This document shows positions 43,381-52,167 of a DNA stretch of 64,000 bases, piece by piece. Source of the stretch: JBAXAM01 sp037142515. Its GTDB lineage: Bacteria; Pseudomonadota; Gammaproteobacteria; UBA9339. The translations under genes were made by a program, and so were the position numbers. Below the pieces are notes generated by a model, which was not told where the DNA came from, made no database searches, and saw only the letters and a list, made by a program, of their open reading frames with translations. Within the stretch, counting starts at the first letter, position 1, and each line of letters opens with the position of its first letter. The stretch is from contig JBAXAM010000003.1 in NCBI GenBank assembly GCA_037142515.1, forward strand, positions 21,703 through 85,702, read 5' to 3'.

Positions 43381-44091
43381 CTATCTTACTGCTCTTTGCT
43401 TTTCAAAAATTTGTTTAAGTCCGAGCTTTGCTAGATCAAGCAGGGCATTTAATTCGTGTTGATTGAAGGTACCATGTTCTGCTGTTCCTTGGATTTCGAT
43501 AAAATTTCCATCTTCGGTCATAACAATATTCATGTCAGTACCAATATTACAATCTTCGTTATAGTCGAGGTCAAGTATTAGGCTGCCTTTGTAAAGACCG
43601 ACTGAAACCGCTGCGACCAGTTGCCTGAGTGGGTTTTCTTTTAGTTTAAGTTTTTGTTGCAGATGGTTGAGCGCATCAACCAATGCAATACAACTGCCGG
43701 TTATAGCCGCGGTTCTAGTGCCGCCATCGGCTTGAAGTACGTCGCAGTCAATGGTGATTGTGTTTTCACCGATAAGTTTTAGATTGACTACAGATCGTAG
43801 CGAGCGGCCGATCAAGCGTTGAATTTCTAGGGTGCGCCCACCTTGTTTGCCACGTGCTGCTTCGCGGTCAGTACGGGTATGAGTAGAGCGTGGTAACATG
43901 CCATATTCTGCAGTTAGCCAGCCTTGGCCGCTACCCTTGAGAAATTTTGGTATGCCACTAATTATCGATGCAGTACACAATACTTTAGTATCGCCAAATT
44001 CTATTAATGCTGAGCCCTCGGCATGCTTAGTGTAGTTGCGTGTAATTTTGATGACTCGTAATTCGTTGAAAGCACGGTTGCTTGGGCGCAT
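43381..44091 (-). CDS. rph: ribonuclease PH
   Basis: 236-aa phosphorolytic 3' exoribonuclease trimming tRNA ends. MRPSNRAFNELR start, TRNYTKHAEGSALIEFGDTKVLC, RSTHTRTDREAARGKQGGRT and DCDVLQADGGTRTA are intact, full family length. Divergent from yicC. Confidence 0.97.
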   Translation of the reverse strand: MRPSNRAFNELRVIKITRNYTKHAEGSALIEFGDTKVLCTASIISGIPKFLKGSGQGWLTAEYGMLPRSTHTRTDREAARGKQGGRTLEIQRLIGRSLRSVVNLKLIGENTITIDCDVLQADGGTRTAAITGSCIALVDALNHLQQKLKLKENPLRQLVAAVSVGLYKGSLILDLDYNEDCNIGTDMNIVMTEDGNFIEIQGTAEHGTFNQHELNALLDLAKLGLKQIFEKQRAVR

Positions 44092-44156
44092 AATAGCTCT
44101 CCATTTTTATTGCAGTTATAATAATTAAATAGTAACTTATTTCAGAGAGGCTGTAT

Positions 44157-45023
44157 ATGGTTCAAAGCATGACTACATTTGCAAGATTTTCTGACCAAGG
44201 AGCTTGGGGTATGGCTACTTGGGAAATTCGCGCTGTTAATCATCGGTATTTTGATTGTAGTATTAAAATGCCAGAAGTTCTGCGATCGCTTGAAACTAAT
44301 ATTAGATTGTGTCTGCAGCAACAGCTTCATCGTGGGCGTGTTGAGTGCGCATTGAAATTTCAACCGGGTGAGCAAAGCGGTTTGAATTTAATGTTAAACA
44401 TCAGTTTGGTAAAAAAGCTGGCTGATGCGATTGGTGAGGTGAAAAATTATGTGGCGACAAAGCCTGCAGTTGATCCCATGAAAATTTTAGCTTGGCCACA
44501 GGTTTTACAAGTTGTTGAAGAAGATATTGAAGCGGTGCATAAAATAATTTTGCAATTATTCGAAAAAACGCTGATAGATTTAATTGCTACGCGTAAGCGT
44601 GAGGGAGCGGCGCTTGTGAAAATAATGCAAAGCAAGTTGCGGGAAGTTTTAGCTATAACGGGCAAAGTAAAAACTAAAATTCCGCTAGTTCTCGCAAATC
44701 AACGCGCAAAAATTATGCAGCGGTTGGATGAGATAAAAAGCGAGTTGGATCAGACTCGCTTGGAACAGGAAATGGCATATATTGTTCAGCGGATGGATGT
44801 TGCTGAGGAGCTTGATCGCTTAGAAACGCACAGTAAGGAAATTGGGCGTATATTAATGACAGGTGGCAATATTGGTAAGCGTCTTGATTTTTTGATGCAG
44901 GAGCTAAACCGAGAGGCTAATACTTTGGCATCAAAATCTGTAGATATTGAAGTAACGCAAGCTGCGGTAGAATTGAAAGTGTTGATCGAACAAATGCGTG
45001 AGCAGGTACAGAATATTGTTTAA
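44157..45023 (+). CDS. yicC: YicC-family endoribonuclease
   Basis: 288 aa; N-terminal MVQSMTTFAR and WEIRAVNHRYFD, C-terminal GKRLDFLMQELNREANTLASKS are the two conserved blocks of the YicC/YloC family, whose members degrade small RNAs. The ATG at 44157 gives the usual N-terminus. Ends 4 bases into convergent fau. Confidence 0.94.
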   Translation: MVQSMTTFARFSDQGAWGMATWEIRAVNHRYFDCSIKMPEVLRSLETNIRLCLQQQLHRGRVECALKFQPGEQSGLNLMLNISLVKKLADAIGEVKNYVATKPAVDPMKILAWPQVLQVVEEDIEAVHKIILQLFEKTLIDLIATRKREGAALVKIMQSKLREVLAITGKVKTKIPLVLANQRAKIMQRLDEIKSELDQTRLEQEMAYIVQRMDVAEELDRLETHSKEIGRILMTGGNIGKRLDFLMQELNREANTLASKSVDIEVTQAAVELKVLIEQMREQVQNIV

Positions 45024-45535
45024 GAAATAATCTCGTCCATTACTACATCCCATGGGTTTGGTTCAAATTTGACTTTCTGCCACTTATACCCAACCCCAAG
45101 TAAGTAAGGTTTTGCTTTAGGGTTTTGTTGTTTAAACTCAAAGGTGCGGTCATAACAACCGGCTCCGCGCCCAAGACGAAAGCGATTATTGTTAAAGCCA
45201 AGTAGCGGCACAATTACTAAATCTAATTTTTGCGGTGCAATGATTTTTATTGAGCAGGCTTTTGGATGATGAAACTTAATGAAGTATAAGTTTCTTTTTG
45301 TTTTTGGGTCATAAATTGGTAAATAGCAGTTTTTCCCCTGTTGCCAAATAGCTTCAATAATTGGCCAAACGTCGATTTCGTTACCAATTGGAATGTAACA
45401 GGCGATATTTTTGCTATGGGTAAATATATTGCTTGTTACAACCTTGGTTTTGATCTTTTGTGAGGCCGCAAGGCGAAAATCCGATGTTAAGTCGCAGAGC
45501 TTTTTTTTGATTTGTTGGCGCAGATCATTTTGCAT
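45020..45535 (-). CDS. fau: 5-formyltetrahydrofolate cyclo-ligase
   Basis: 171-aa ATP-dependent enzyme converting 5-formyl-THF to 5,10-methenyl-THF. YIPIGNEIDVWPII, VIVPLLGFNNNRFRLGRGAGCYDRTF and GVGYKWQ are the ATP/folate site motifs. Overlaps zapA by 11 bases; in many gammaproteobacteria 6S RNA sits between these genes, but there is no space for it here. Confidence 0.93.
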   Translation of the reverse strand: MQNDLRQQIKKKLCDLTSDFRLAASQKIKTKVVTSNIFTHSKNIACYIPIGNEIDVWPIIEAIWQQGKNCYLPIYDPKTKRNLYFIKFHHPKACSIKIIAPQKLDLVIVPLLGFNNNRFRLGRGAGCYDRTFEFKQQNPKAKPYLLGVGYKWQKVKFEPNPWDVVMDEIIS

Positions 45536-45818
45536 TTGCCAATGTTTGACGTAATTTGTTTAAGCGGATGCTTAAGTTGCGGTCATCCAATTGAGATTGT
45601 TGTTTTGTGAGTATCAATTCATGAGCGATGTTCAAGGCTGCGGTAACGGCAACGCGATCAATAGTTATAAGTTTGTTGCCATGATGCACCTCTTGCATTT
45701 TATCGTTGAGGTAACTAGCTGCTTTTTTTAATTCGGCAACCTTGTCCTTGGGACATTTGATTTTAAACTCGCGGCCCAAGATGTTTACAGTTACGGTGTC
45801 GGTTACTGAATTCATCAT
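45525..45818 (-). CDS. zapA: cell division protein ZapA
   Basis: 97 aa. N-terminal VTVNILGREFKIKCPKDKVAELKKAASYLNDKM and a C-terminal helix suited to coiled-coil tetramer formation. ZapA bundles FtsZ filaments at the septum. Overlaps the TIGR02449-like gene upstream and fau downstream. Confidence 0.92.
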   Translation of the reverse strand: MMNSVTDTVTVNILGREFKIKCPKDKVAELKKAASYLNDKMQEVHHGNKLITIDRVAVTAALNIAHELILTKQQSQLDDRNLSIRLNKLRQTLANAK

Positions 45819-46018
45819 GATAGTTTATCTCGCAGCTCTGTAATTATTTTCTGTATTGATTCAGCTATTTTTTTCTTTTTATTTAATAAAGTAGCGCGTT
45901 CATGATGCAAGCGAGCCACTTCTTTATGTAATGAGTTGTTTTCAATAATGAGCTGCCGGAAAGATTTAGCAAAATCATTTACTTGTAATTCCAAGCTGTC
46001 TAGTTCAGATTCGCTCAT
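45815..46018 (-). CDS. TIGR02449-type small coiled-coil protein
   Basis: 67 aa from MSESELDSLE. One long amphipathic helix (LEVQ-like LELQVNDFAKSF...NNSLHKEVARLHHERATLL) resembling ZapB-like coiled coils. This small family is regularly found before zapA; a role in division is inferred from that. Stop overlaps the zapA start. Confidence 0.8.
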   Translation of the reverse strand: MSESELDSLELQVNDFAKSFRQLIIENNSLHKEVARLHHERATLLNKKKKIAESIQKIITELRDKLS

Positions 46019-46061
46019 AATGATGATAATATATTGCTTTTGTAAGGTCTGGTCAAATTTT

Positions 46062-47246
46062 ATGCAAAATGACAAATTCAAATTACGTCGTGATGAATTA
46101 TTAAAGCAAATTGGTGCGGGTAGTATTGCTGTTGTTCATGCAGCAAAAGAATGTATTCGAAGCGACAGTGAATATTATCCATATCGACAAAATAGCAATT
46201 TTTATTACTTAACTGGCTTTACTGAACCTGAATCAATTGCAGTTTTTGCTCCCGGCCGTAGCAAAGGAGAGTTTATTTTGTTTAGCCGCAAACGTGATGT
46301 AACAAAAGAGCTGTGGCATGGTCCATGCGCGGGTCAGGAAGGAGCTTGTCGCGACTTTGGTGCGGATCAGGCATTTTCTATTGAAGAAGCTGATGTTTTG
46401 TTGCCTCAATTATTGGTTGATCGAAAGTCGATCGACATAAGCGAAATTTTGCATGAAATGCGCCTGAAAAAAGAGTCATATGAGCTAGAGCTAATGCGCA
46501 TGGCAGCAGAAATTACTGCGGCTGGTCATCTAAGGGCTATGCAAACATGCCGTCCTGGAATGCATGAGTTTGAATTGGAGTCAGAGCTTCTGTATGAGTT
46601 TACGCGGCTTGGGGGTCGAGATAAGGCTTTCCAAACCATAGTTGGAGGTGGTGCAAATGCTTGTACGCTACATTACTCAAAAAATGCTGATAGATTGATT
46701 GATGGTGATTTAGTATTAGTAGATGCCGGTGTTGAATATAAATATTATTGCGCCGATGTTACCCGTACGTTTCCTGTCAATGGAAAGTTTACTCCAAAGC
46801 AACGTGCTATTTATGAGGCGGTGCTTACAACGCAGCTTGAAGTAATTAATCAAATTCGTCCAGGGATAAGGTTTAATAGTTTGCAGCTTTTGGCTGAGCG
46901 TGTAATTACTGAGCACTTAGTGAGCTTGGGTCTACTTAAAGGCAAGGTAGGTGATTTGGTTGCCGAGCAGTCCTTCAAACCATTTTTTATGCATAAAATT
47001 GGTCATTGGCTTGGGCTTGATGTGCATGATGTTGGTAAATATCAGACTGATGATGCGTGGCGTGTTTTGGAGCCAGGTATGGTGTTTACTGTTGAACCTG
47101 GAATATATATTGCGCCTGATATTGGAGTTAGAGTTGAAGATAATATTTTGGTTACAGAAAACGGTTGTGATGTTTTAACTAAGATGATACCAAAAACTAT
47201 CGAAGAAATTGAGGCAACAATGAAGGATTTTAAAAAACATTTTTAG
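46062..47246 (+). CDS. pepP: Xaa-Pro aminopeptidase
   Basis: 394-aa metallopeptidase removing N-terminal residues before proline. The start is the ATG giving MQNDKFKLRRDELL. The catalytic pita-bread domain keeps both aspartates (VDAG, ADVTRTF), the histidine (GHWLGLDVHDVG) and both glutamates (TVEPGIY, RVEDNI). It is about 45 residues shorter than E. coli PepP (441); the missing part is between VLLPQLLVD and the linker ISEILHEMRLKK, in the N-terminal domain. Divergent from the zapA group. Confidence 0.93.
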   Translation: MQNDKFKLRRDELLKQIGAGSIAVVHAAKECIRSDSEYYPYRQNSNFYYLTGFTEPESIAVFAPGRSKGEFILFSRKRDVTKELWHGPCAGQEGACRDFGADQAFSIEEADVLLPQLLVDRKSIDISEILHEMRLKKESYELELMRMAAEITAAGHLRAMQTCRPGMHEFELESELLYEFTRLGGRDKAFQTIVGGGANACTLHYSKNADRLIDGDLVLVDAGVEYKYYCADVTRTFPVNGKFTPKQRAIYEAVLTTQLEVINQIRPGIRFNSLQLLAERVITEHLVSLGLLKGKVGDLVAEQSFKPFFMHKIGHWLGLDVHDVGKYQTDDAWRVLEPGMVFTVEPGIYIAPDIGVRVEDNILVTENGCDVLTKMIPKTIEEIEATMKDFKKHF

Positions 47247-47295
47247 ATTTTTAGTGTTATCTATAGTGCTATCTATTGGAAAAATAACAAAACAC

Positions 47296-47323
47296 TTGCG
47301 TGCTTGGTTTTTTTTGGTACAAT
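47296..47323 (+). promoter_or_regulatory. promoter upstream of the first porin
   Basis: TTGCGT (47296-47301) and TACAAT (47318-47323) with a 16-base spacer, in the 295-base gap between pepP and the porin gene. Transcription would begin near 47330, about 210 bases before the coding start. Confidence 0.55.
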
Positions 47324-47329
47324 AGCTTC

Positions 47330-47496
47330 TGCGTCAGTCAATAATATTGATTGATATTTTAGGGGTTCGCTGAGGAGGACTGGTACCGTTCGTAGAGACA
47401 GTGGATGCCCGCAAAACAGACGCACTTGTGTACAAAAGTTACGCAGAGCTCTGAAGGAAGTAGCGCTTTTTATCGGAATGAATGGTGCGCTGTTTT
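47330..47496 (+). ncRNA. candidate structured leader or small RNA (unidentified)
   Basis: The transcript would start with an imperfect hairpin (TCAGTCAAT/ATTGATTGA, 47334-47354), contain a G-rich non-coding stretch, and have its first bases (CTGCGT) complementary to ACGCAG at 47441-47446. A further stem AGCGC (47462-47466)/GCGCT (47487-47491) is followed by GTTTTG and could be a weak terminator. No open reading frame of note lies inside. It may be the 5' leader of the porin mRNA or a separate RNA; I do not recognise a family, though short similarities to 6S RNA motifs (GTTCGC near the 5' side, GCC..AAAAC..GACG) make that worth testing. Confidence 0.35.
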
Positions 47497-47541
47497 GAAA
47501 CCATATTCCAAATTTAAATTTAAATTAGGAGAGAAAAAAGG

Positions 47542-48873
47542 ATGAAACTTAAACCTGTAGTTGTTTCACTAATTATGCTTGGACTAGTGGCGCCAGCTTT
47601 TGCTGCGCATCATCATAAGATGGGTAAAGCAAAAGACGTCTTAGCTCAACAAGCAATTGTAGACCAGAATTCCCCAGTTAATAAAGTTTGCGGCGAAGGC
47701 TGGTTCAATCGTATTTCTGTCGGTGGTATGGCGAGTGTTGTAGGTGTTGCCGGTAACCACGATCTTCCAGGTTCATTTAATAATATTGGCGGTGGTTCGG
47801 ATCTTTACGTAAACAATGCCAATTTGTTAGTTGATGCCGATCTAAGTAAATGGTCAAGGGCTTCTTTGAATTTAGCTTATATGGGAGCGCCAAGTGCACG
47901 TACTATGTTAACCGATGGTGCTGCAGTCGGCTATAAAGCCAGTCATCGTATTTATGCTGATGAGGCATACATTGTTCTTTCTGATCTTGCTAAGTATCCA
48001 GTCTATGCAAAAATTGGTAAGGCGTATGTCCCATTTGGCGAGTACAATGATGTTTATGTCCCATGGCAGATTGAAAGCCCAGCGCAGATGATGTCTCAGA
48101 CAAATGGCCCAACCGCTATTGTTGGTGTTGCTTCTGATTTTGGTTTCTATGTTAGTGCATTTGCTCTTAAGGGAGATACTCAGCCAAAAGGATCGACCAC
48201 TAACAACGTTAGAAACTTTGGCGCTAAAGTAGGCTATAAGGATAATTTGTCTAATTTTGCATCACCAGATACCAGTATAAATCTAAACATGAGCTACATT
48301 CGTAACATGTGGGATAGCCAATTTTTTACTCCAAATTCTGAAAGTCCTAGTGGAGTGTTGACTGGTAGTGGCAATATTCCGGCGCGTGATGCAGTTGGTG
48401 CTTTAGCGCTTCACTTAGATATGTCTTATAAAGCTCTTAGTGTTTATGCTGATTGGACCGGTGCTTTGAAGAACATGGCGTCGACTTATTATTCCTCTGT
48501 AGGCAGTGTTACGCCACCGACGTATTCTGATAGCGGCTCCAGATTTTGGGGTGCTAACGTGAATGCGGCTTATGCATTTGAGACTTTGGAACGTGATTCA
48601 AGTCTTGGTGCTGGAGTCCAGTTTTCAGGCAATGGCCAATGGTTTAATGATACTAGTGCTGCTTTTAGTACTGGCGCTAATAGTACTGGCCAGTTTAATT
48701 ATATAATTCCAAAGTGGAGAGCGCTTGGCGAGTACAAGATCAATTTGTTTCAGCATACTGATTTGAGTTTAGTTTATGCGTATAGCAAGAGCTATGATTT
48801 TGGTACTACGTCGGTTCATACAGACGCTCGTTCTACTAATGTTGGACTTGCTCGTTTAGGGGTAAAGTTCTAG
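47542..48873 (+). CDS. LbtU-family outer-membrane porin (copy 1)
   Basis: 443 aa. Signal peptide (VVVSLIMLGLVAPAFA, cut after AFA), then a beta-barrel-type sequence of alternating aromatic and polar strands: ISVGGMASVVG, DEAYIVL, YAKIGKAYVPFGEYNDVY and a terminal LARLGVKF strand. LbtU of Legionella is a siderophore-related porin; homologues are common in Legionellales, and the true substrate is open. GGAGAG precedes the ATG. Clearly diverged from the two following copies. Confidence 0.8.
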   Translation: MKLKPVVVSLIMLGLVAPAFAAHHHKMGKAKDVLAQQAIVDQNSPVNKVCGEGWFNRISVGGMASVVGVAGNHDLPGSFNNIGGGSDLYVNNANLLVDADLSKWSRASLNLAYMGAPSARTMLTDGAAVGYKASHRIYADEAYIVLSDLAKYPVYAKIGKAYVPFGEYNDVYVPWQIESPAQMMSQTNGPTAIVGVASDFGFYVSAFALKGDTQPKGSTTNNVRNFGAKVGYKDNLSNFASPDTSINLNMSYIRNMWDSQFFTPNSESPSGVLTGSGNIPARDAVGALALHLDMSYKALSVYADWTGALKNMASTYYSSVGSVTPPTYSDSGSRFWGANVNAAYAFETLERDSSLGAGVQFSGNGQWFNDTSAAFSTGANSTGQFNYIIPKWRALGEYKINLFQHTDLSLVYAYSKSYDFGTTSVHTDARSTNVGLARLGVKF

Positions 48874-48913
48874 CTTGTTGAGTTGATAGTTTAGGTAGAT
48901 ATAGATATACCGT

Positions 48914-48940
48914 AAAAAGCCCGCATGCGCGGGCTTTTTA
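48914..48940 (+). terminator. terminator after porin copy 1
   Basis: AAAAAGCCCGC-ATGC-GCGGGCTTTTT: an 11-bp perfect stem with a 4-base loop and a T run. A near copy follows the next porin gene. Confidence 0.9.
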
Positions 48941-49021
48941 TTTATTTTAATTATTTCTTTATTTTATTTTATTATCAAATTATACTTCCCCCCGCTTATA
49001 ACTTCCTACCGGAGAAAAACA

Positions 49022-50449
49022 GTGAAAAATAAACTTATACTTATGTTTTTTGCCACAGCGTTATTTAGCAGCATGTCAATTTTTGCTGCTAGTAGCGATA
49101 AAGAATTAGCTGCACGTGCCAATGCATTAGAAAATCAAATTCGTATTTTAAAAAGCCAAGTTAGCCAAATGCAAGGCAAAGACGATAGTTCTCTTCAGAC
49201 TTATTCATTGCTAGAGATGTATGCTCACGGGCCAGCGGTTGTAACTTCGCCGTCTTTTGGTGTGCGTCGTCCAGATGATGAGTACTCTGACTTGATGAAT
49301 AAGCTATCATCAATGAACGAAGATTTGGTTTTGCTAGGATTGCGCAAAAAAATGGATAACTACGCAGATAAAAATGGCATTCCTGTTCCATCTCGCCCAA
49401 TTATTGCTCTAAGCGGTGCTGTTAAGGGGCAAATGACTTTTGACAGTAATGATAAGTTTATGTCAACTTCAAAATCAGATATTAATTTAAGTACAGCAGA
49501 AATGGATTTCATTGCTGAGGCAGGACCATGGGCAACTGCTGCTATGATAGCCAAGTATGAAGATAAAAAAGACACCGCTTCTGTTGATAGCGTAACAAGA
49601 TGGAATAACTCTCGCCTGCTTATTGATCGTGGATGGTTAACATTCGGTCAATTAAATAAAGCTCCTGTTTATTTTACGATAGGGCAAACCTACGCTCCAT
49701 TTGGTAGTTACAGCAGTGGTATGGTAACGACACCGTCCACGCAGATTTTGGGTAGAGTTAAGGATCGTATGGTTACTTTAGGTTATAGCCAGTATGGCGC
49801 TTATGCTCAAGTTTATGCTTATGCTGGTGAAACCAAGCCAACCAACTCAGAAGCTCTTAGACACAGTGGTTTTAATTTAGGGTATAAGTATGAGCGTGAA
49901 AATCTTATGATGAGTGTTGGTGCCGGTGTTATAGGCAACTTGGCAGAATCTCAGGGTATGCAGAGTAAAATTTTTGCCCCCATTAAGAGCAGTGAGCAAA
50001 TGACCTCTCGTGTTGTTGGTCTCAGTGGACACATAAAAGCCGTCCTCTATGATACATATACCTTGATGGCTGAATATGTAGGTGCTTCTAAGGCCTTTGA
50101 TACCACAGACCTCACGTTTAATGGTTACGGTGCTAAACCTCAGGCATTACAGGTTGAGGGTTCTATTAAATTTAAAACACTCAGAAGGCCAGGCTTTTTA
50201 TCCGTAGGTTATGGTCTAACAAACCAGGCTTTAGTTCTTCAGGTACCAAAGCAAACATTCTTTGCTGCATATGGTGTATCTTTGTTAAAATACACTCTTG
50301 CCAGCATAGAGTATCGTCATGACGTTGGTTATGGCTTGACTGACACTTCAGGGTCTACTGGGTTTGGTAGAAATATTACTTACCCAAAGACGGTGCCTGC
50401 TTGTAGACACAATAACAGAGTAACTGCAGAGATAGGTGTTTATTTTTAA
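49022..50449 (+). CDS. LbtU-family outer-membrane porin (copy 2)
   Basis: 475 aa, GTG start preceded by CGGAGAAAAACA. Signal peptide ending at IFAAS (cut near FAA). A short coiled-coil segment after it (LAARANALENQIRILKSQVSQMQG) resembles the N-terminal trimerisation helix of some porins. Barrel motifs: RGWLTFGQLNKAPVYFTIGQTYAPFGSYSS and GRVKDRMVTLGY. Highly similar to copy 3 throughout. Own promoter region (TATCAAATTATACT, -10 TATACT at 48981-48986) shared with copy 3. Confidence 0.82.
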   Translation: MKNKLILMFFATALFSSMSIFAASSDKELAARANALENQIRILKSQVSQMQGKDDSSLQTYSLLEMYAHGPAVVTSPSFGVRRPDDEYSDLMNKLSSMNEDLVLLGLRKKMDNYADKNGIPVPSRPIIALSGAVKGQMTFDSNDKFMSTSKSDINLSTAEMDFIAEAGPWATAAMIAKYEDKKDTASVDSVTRWNNSRLLIDRGWLTFGQLNKAPVYFTIGQTYAPFGSYSSGMVTTPSTQILGRVKDRMVTLGYSQYGAYAQVYAYAGETKPTNSEALRHSGFNLGYKYERENLMMSVGAGVIGNLAESQGMQSKIFAPIKSSEQMTSRVVGLSGHIKAVLYDTYTLMAEYVGASKAFDTTDLTFNGYGAKPQALQVEGSIKFKTLRRPGFLSVGYGLTNQALVLQVPKQTFFAAYGVSLLKYTLASIEYRHDVGYGLTDTSGSTGFGRNITYPKTVPACRHNNRVTAEIGVYF

Positions 50450-50467
50450 TTGTATAATCTTTACTGT

Positions 50468-50493
50468 AAAAAGCCCGCACATGCGGGCTTTTT
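50468..50493 (+). terminator. terminator after porin copy 2
   Basis: AAAAAGCCCGC-ACAT-GCGGGCTTTTT hairpin with T run, almost the same as the one at 48914-48940, showing that the duplication included the terminator. Confidence 0.9.
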
Positions 50494-50571
50494 ATTTTAA
50501 TTATTTCTTTATTTTTTTCTGATATCAAATTATACTCTCCCCCGCCTATAACTTCACATCGGAGAAAAACA

Positions 50572-52116
50572 GTGAAAAATAAATTTACACTTATGTTCTT
50601 TGTTACGGCATTGTTCGGCAGTATGGCGGTTTTTGCTGCTGATGGTGACGTTGTTGCCAAGAAACAAGTTTCAAAAAAATCTATTAACAATTTGGCTGCA
50701 CGGACTAATGCATTAGAAGATCAGATTCGTATCTTGAAAACTCAAATTGGTCAAGCACAAGCCAAAGATAATAAACTTAAATCAGATGACAGTCCGCTTC
50801 AGACTTATTCATTGTTAGAAATGTATGCTCATGGACCAGCAGTAGTGACATCGCCAGCCTTTGGTGTACGTCGTCCTGATGATAATTATTCTAGTTTGAT
50901 GAGCAGATTGCCATCGATGAACGAAGATTTGGTTTTACTAGGGCTGCGCCAGAAAATGGATAACTATGCAAATGAAAAAGGTATTCCTATTCCATCTCGT
51001 CCAATTATTGCCTTAAGCGGCGGTGTTGAAGGGCAGGTTACGTTTAATAGCAATGATGCTTACTCATCGGTCTCAAAATCAGATGTTAATCTGAGCATGG
51101 CAGAGATAGATGCTATTGCTGAAGCAGGGCCATGGGCAACGGCTGCTATGATTATTAATTACGAAGACAAGAAAGATACCGCATCGGTTGATAGTACAAC
51201 CAGATGGAACAACTCGCGTATACGTCTTGACCGTGGTTGGATAACATTTGGTCAGCTAAACAAAGCTCCTGCTTATTTTACTATAGGGCAGGTTTATGCT
51301 CCATTTGGTAGTTATAGTAGTAATATGGTTACAACGCCTTCGACGCAGATTTTGGGTAGAGTAAAAGATCGTATGGTTGTCTTGGGTTATAACCAGTTTG
51401 GTGTTTATGCTCAGGCTTATGTCTATGCTGGTGAGACTAAACCAACTGGCTCAGAAATTGCTAAGCACAGTGGTTTTAACTTAGGATATAGATTCGATCA
51501 CGAGAACTTTGCGATGGATATTGGCGCCGGTGTTTTAGGTAATCTGGCAGAATCTCAGGGTATGCAGCAGAATATTTTTGGTTTCTACAAGATGCATCCT
51601 TTGGCAGGTGTGGAATTTAAAGGTGACGAAAAGATGACTTCTCGTGTCTATGGTCTTAATGGACATGCCAAAGCTACTCTCTATGACACATTTACTTTGC
51701 TAGCTGAGTATGTTGGTGCTTCTAAGTCTTTTGATACAACGGATATTATGTTTAATGGACATGGCGCTAAGCCACAAGCATTAAATATTGAAGGTTCAGC
51801 TGCATTTAAAATTATGGGTAAACCGAGTACTGTATTCTTAGGTTATGGTATGACTGATCAAGCTTTAGCACTTGGTACTCCAAAATCAAGCTATTTTGCT
51901 GGATGTACTATGAGTATTGTAAAGTATACTCTTGCCAGTCTTGAGTATCGCCATGATGTTGGTTATGGAAATGATACTTCATCATCTATTAACACATCTC
52001 TTGGTGGGACTAGAAATATTTCTTACAATATTAGTGCTAACGGTACTGATAATGTTCCAGCTCCTGCTAGAAGACACAATAACAAGGTTACTGCAGTTAT
52101 AGGTGTTTATTTCTAG
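50572..52116 (+). CDS. LbtU-family outer-membrane porin (copy 3)
   Basis: 514 aa, GTG start and the same CGGAGAAAAACA ribosome-binding site as copy 2. Signal peptide ends at VFAAD; the following coiled-coil segment is longer than in copy 2 (extra KKQVSKKSINN and AKDNKLKSDDS). Barrel motifs RGWITFGQLNKAPAYFTIGQVYAPFGSYSS and a terminal VTAVIGVYF strand. Further length differences lie in surface-loop-like places (FYKMHPLAGVEFKGDEK; SSINTSLGGTRN), which suggests loop diversification after duplication. Confidence 0.82.
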   Translation: MKNKFTLMFFVTALFGSMAVFAADGDVVAKKQVSKKSINNLAARTNALEDQIRILKTQIGQAQAKDNKLKSDDSPLQTYSLLEMYAHGPAVVTSPAFGVRRPDDNYSSLMSRLPSMNEDLVLLGLRQKMDNYANEKGIPIPSRPIIALSGGVEGQVTFNSNDAYSSVSKSDVNLSMAEIDAIAEAGPWATAAMIINYEDKKDTASVDSTTRWNNSRIRLDRGWITFGQLNKAPAYFTIGQVYAPFGSYSSNMVTTPSTQILGRVKDRMVVLGYNQFGVYAQAYVYAGETKPTGSEIAKHSGFNLGYRFDHENFAMDIGAGVLGNLAESQGMQQNIFGFYKMHPLAGVEFKGDEKMTSRVYGLNGHAKATLYDTFTLLAEYVGASKSFDTTDIMFNGHGAKPQALNIEGSAAFKIMGKPSTVFLGYGMTDQALALGTPKSSYFAGCTMSIVKYTLASLEYRHDVGYGNDTSSSINTSLGGTRNISYNISANGTDNVPAPARRHNNKVTAVIGVYF

Positions 52117-52132
52117 TAATTATTTTTATCAG

Positions 52133-52167
52133 AAAAAGCGCACCCTATGTATTATGGTGCGCTTTTT
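52133..52167. terminator. bidirectional terminator, nth stop codon in its loop
   Basis: AAAAAGCGCACC (52133-52144) and GGTGCGCTTTTT (52156-52167) form a 12-bp stem around an 11-base loop, with T runs on both strands. It ends the porin transcript and, from the other side, nth, whose stop codon at 52145-52147 is in the loop. Confidence 0.85.

Noticed and set aside
47330..47496. Firm annotation as 6S RNA
   Set aside because: Short motif similarities only; I cannot build the long rod with a central bulge, and the element would be about 165 bases or less. Kept as an unnamed candidate.
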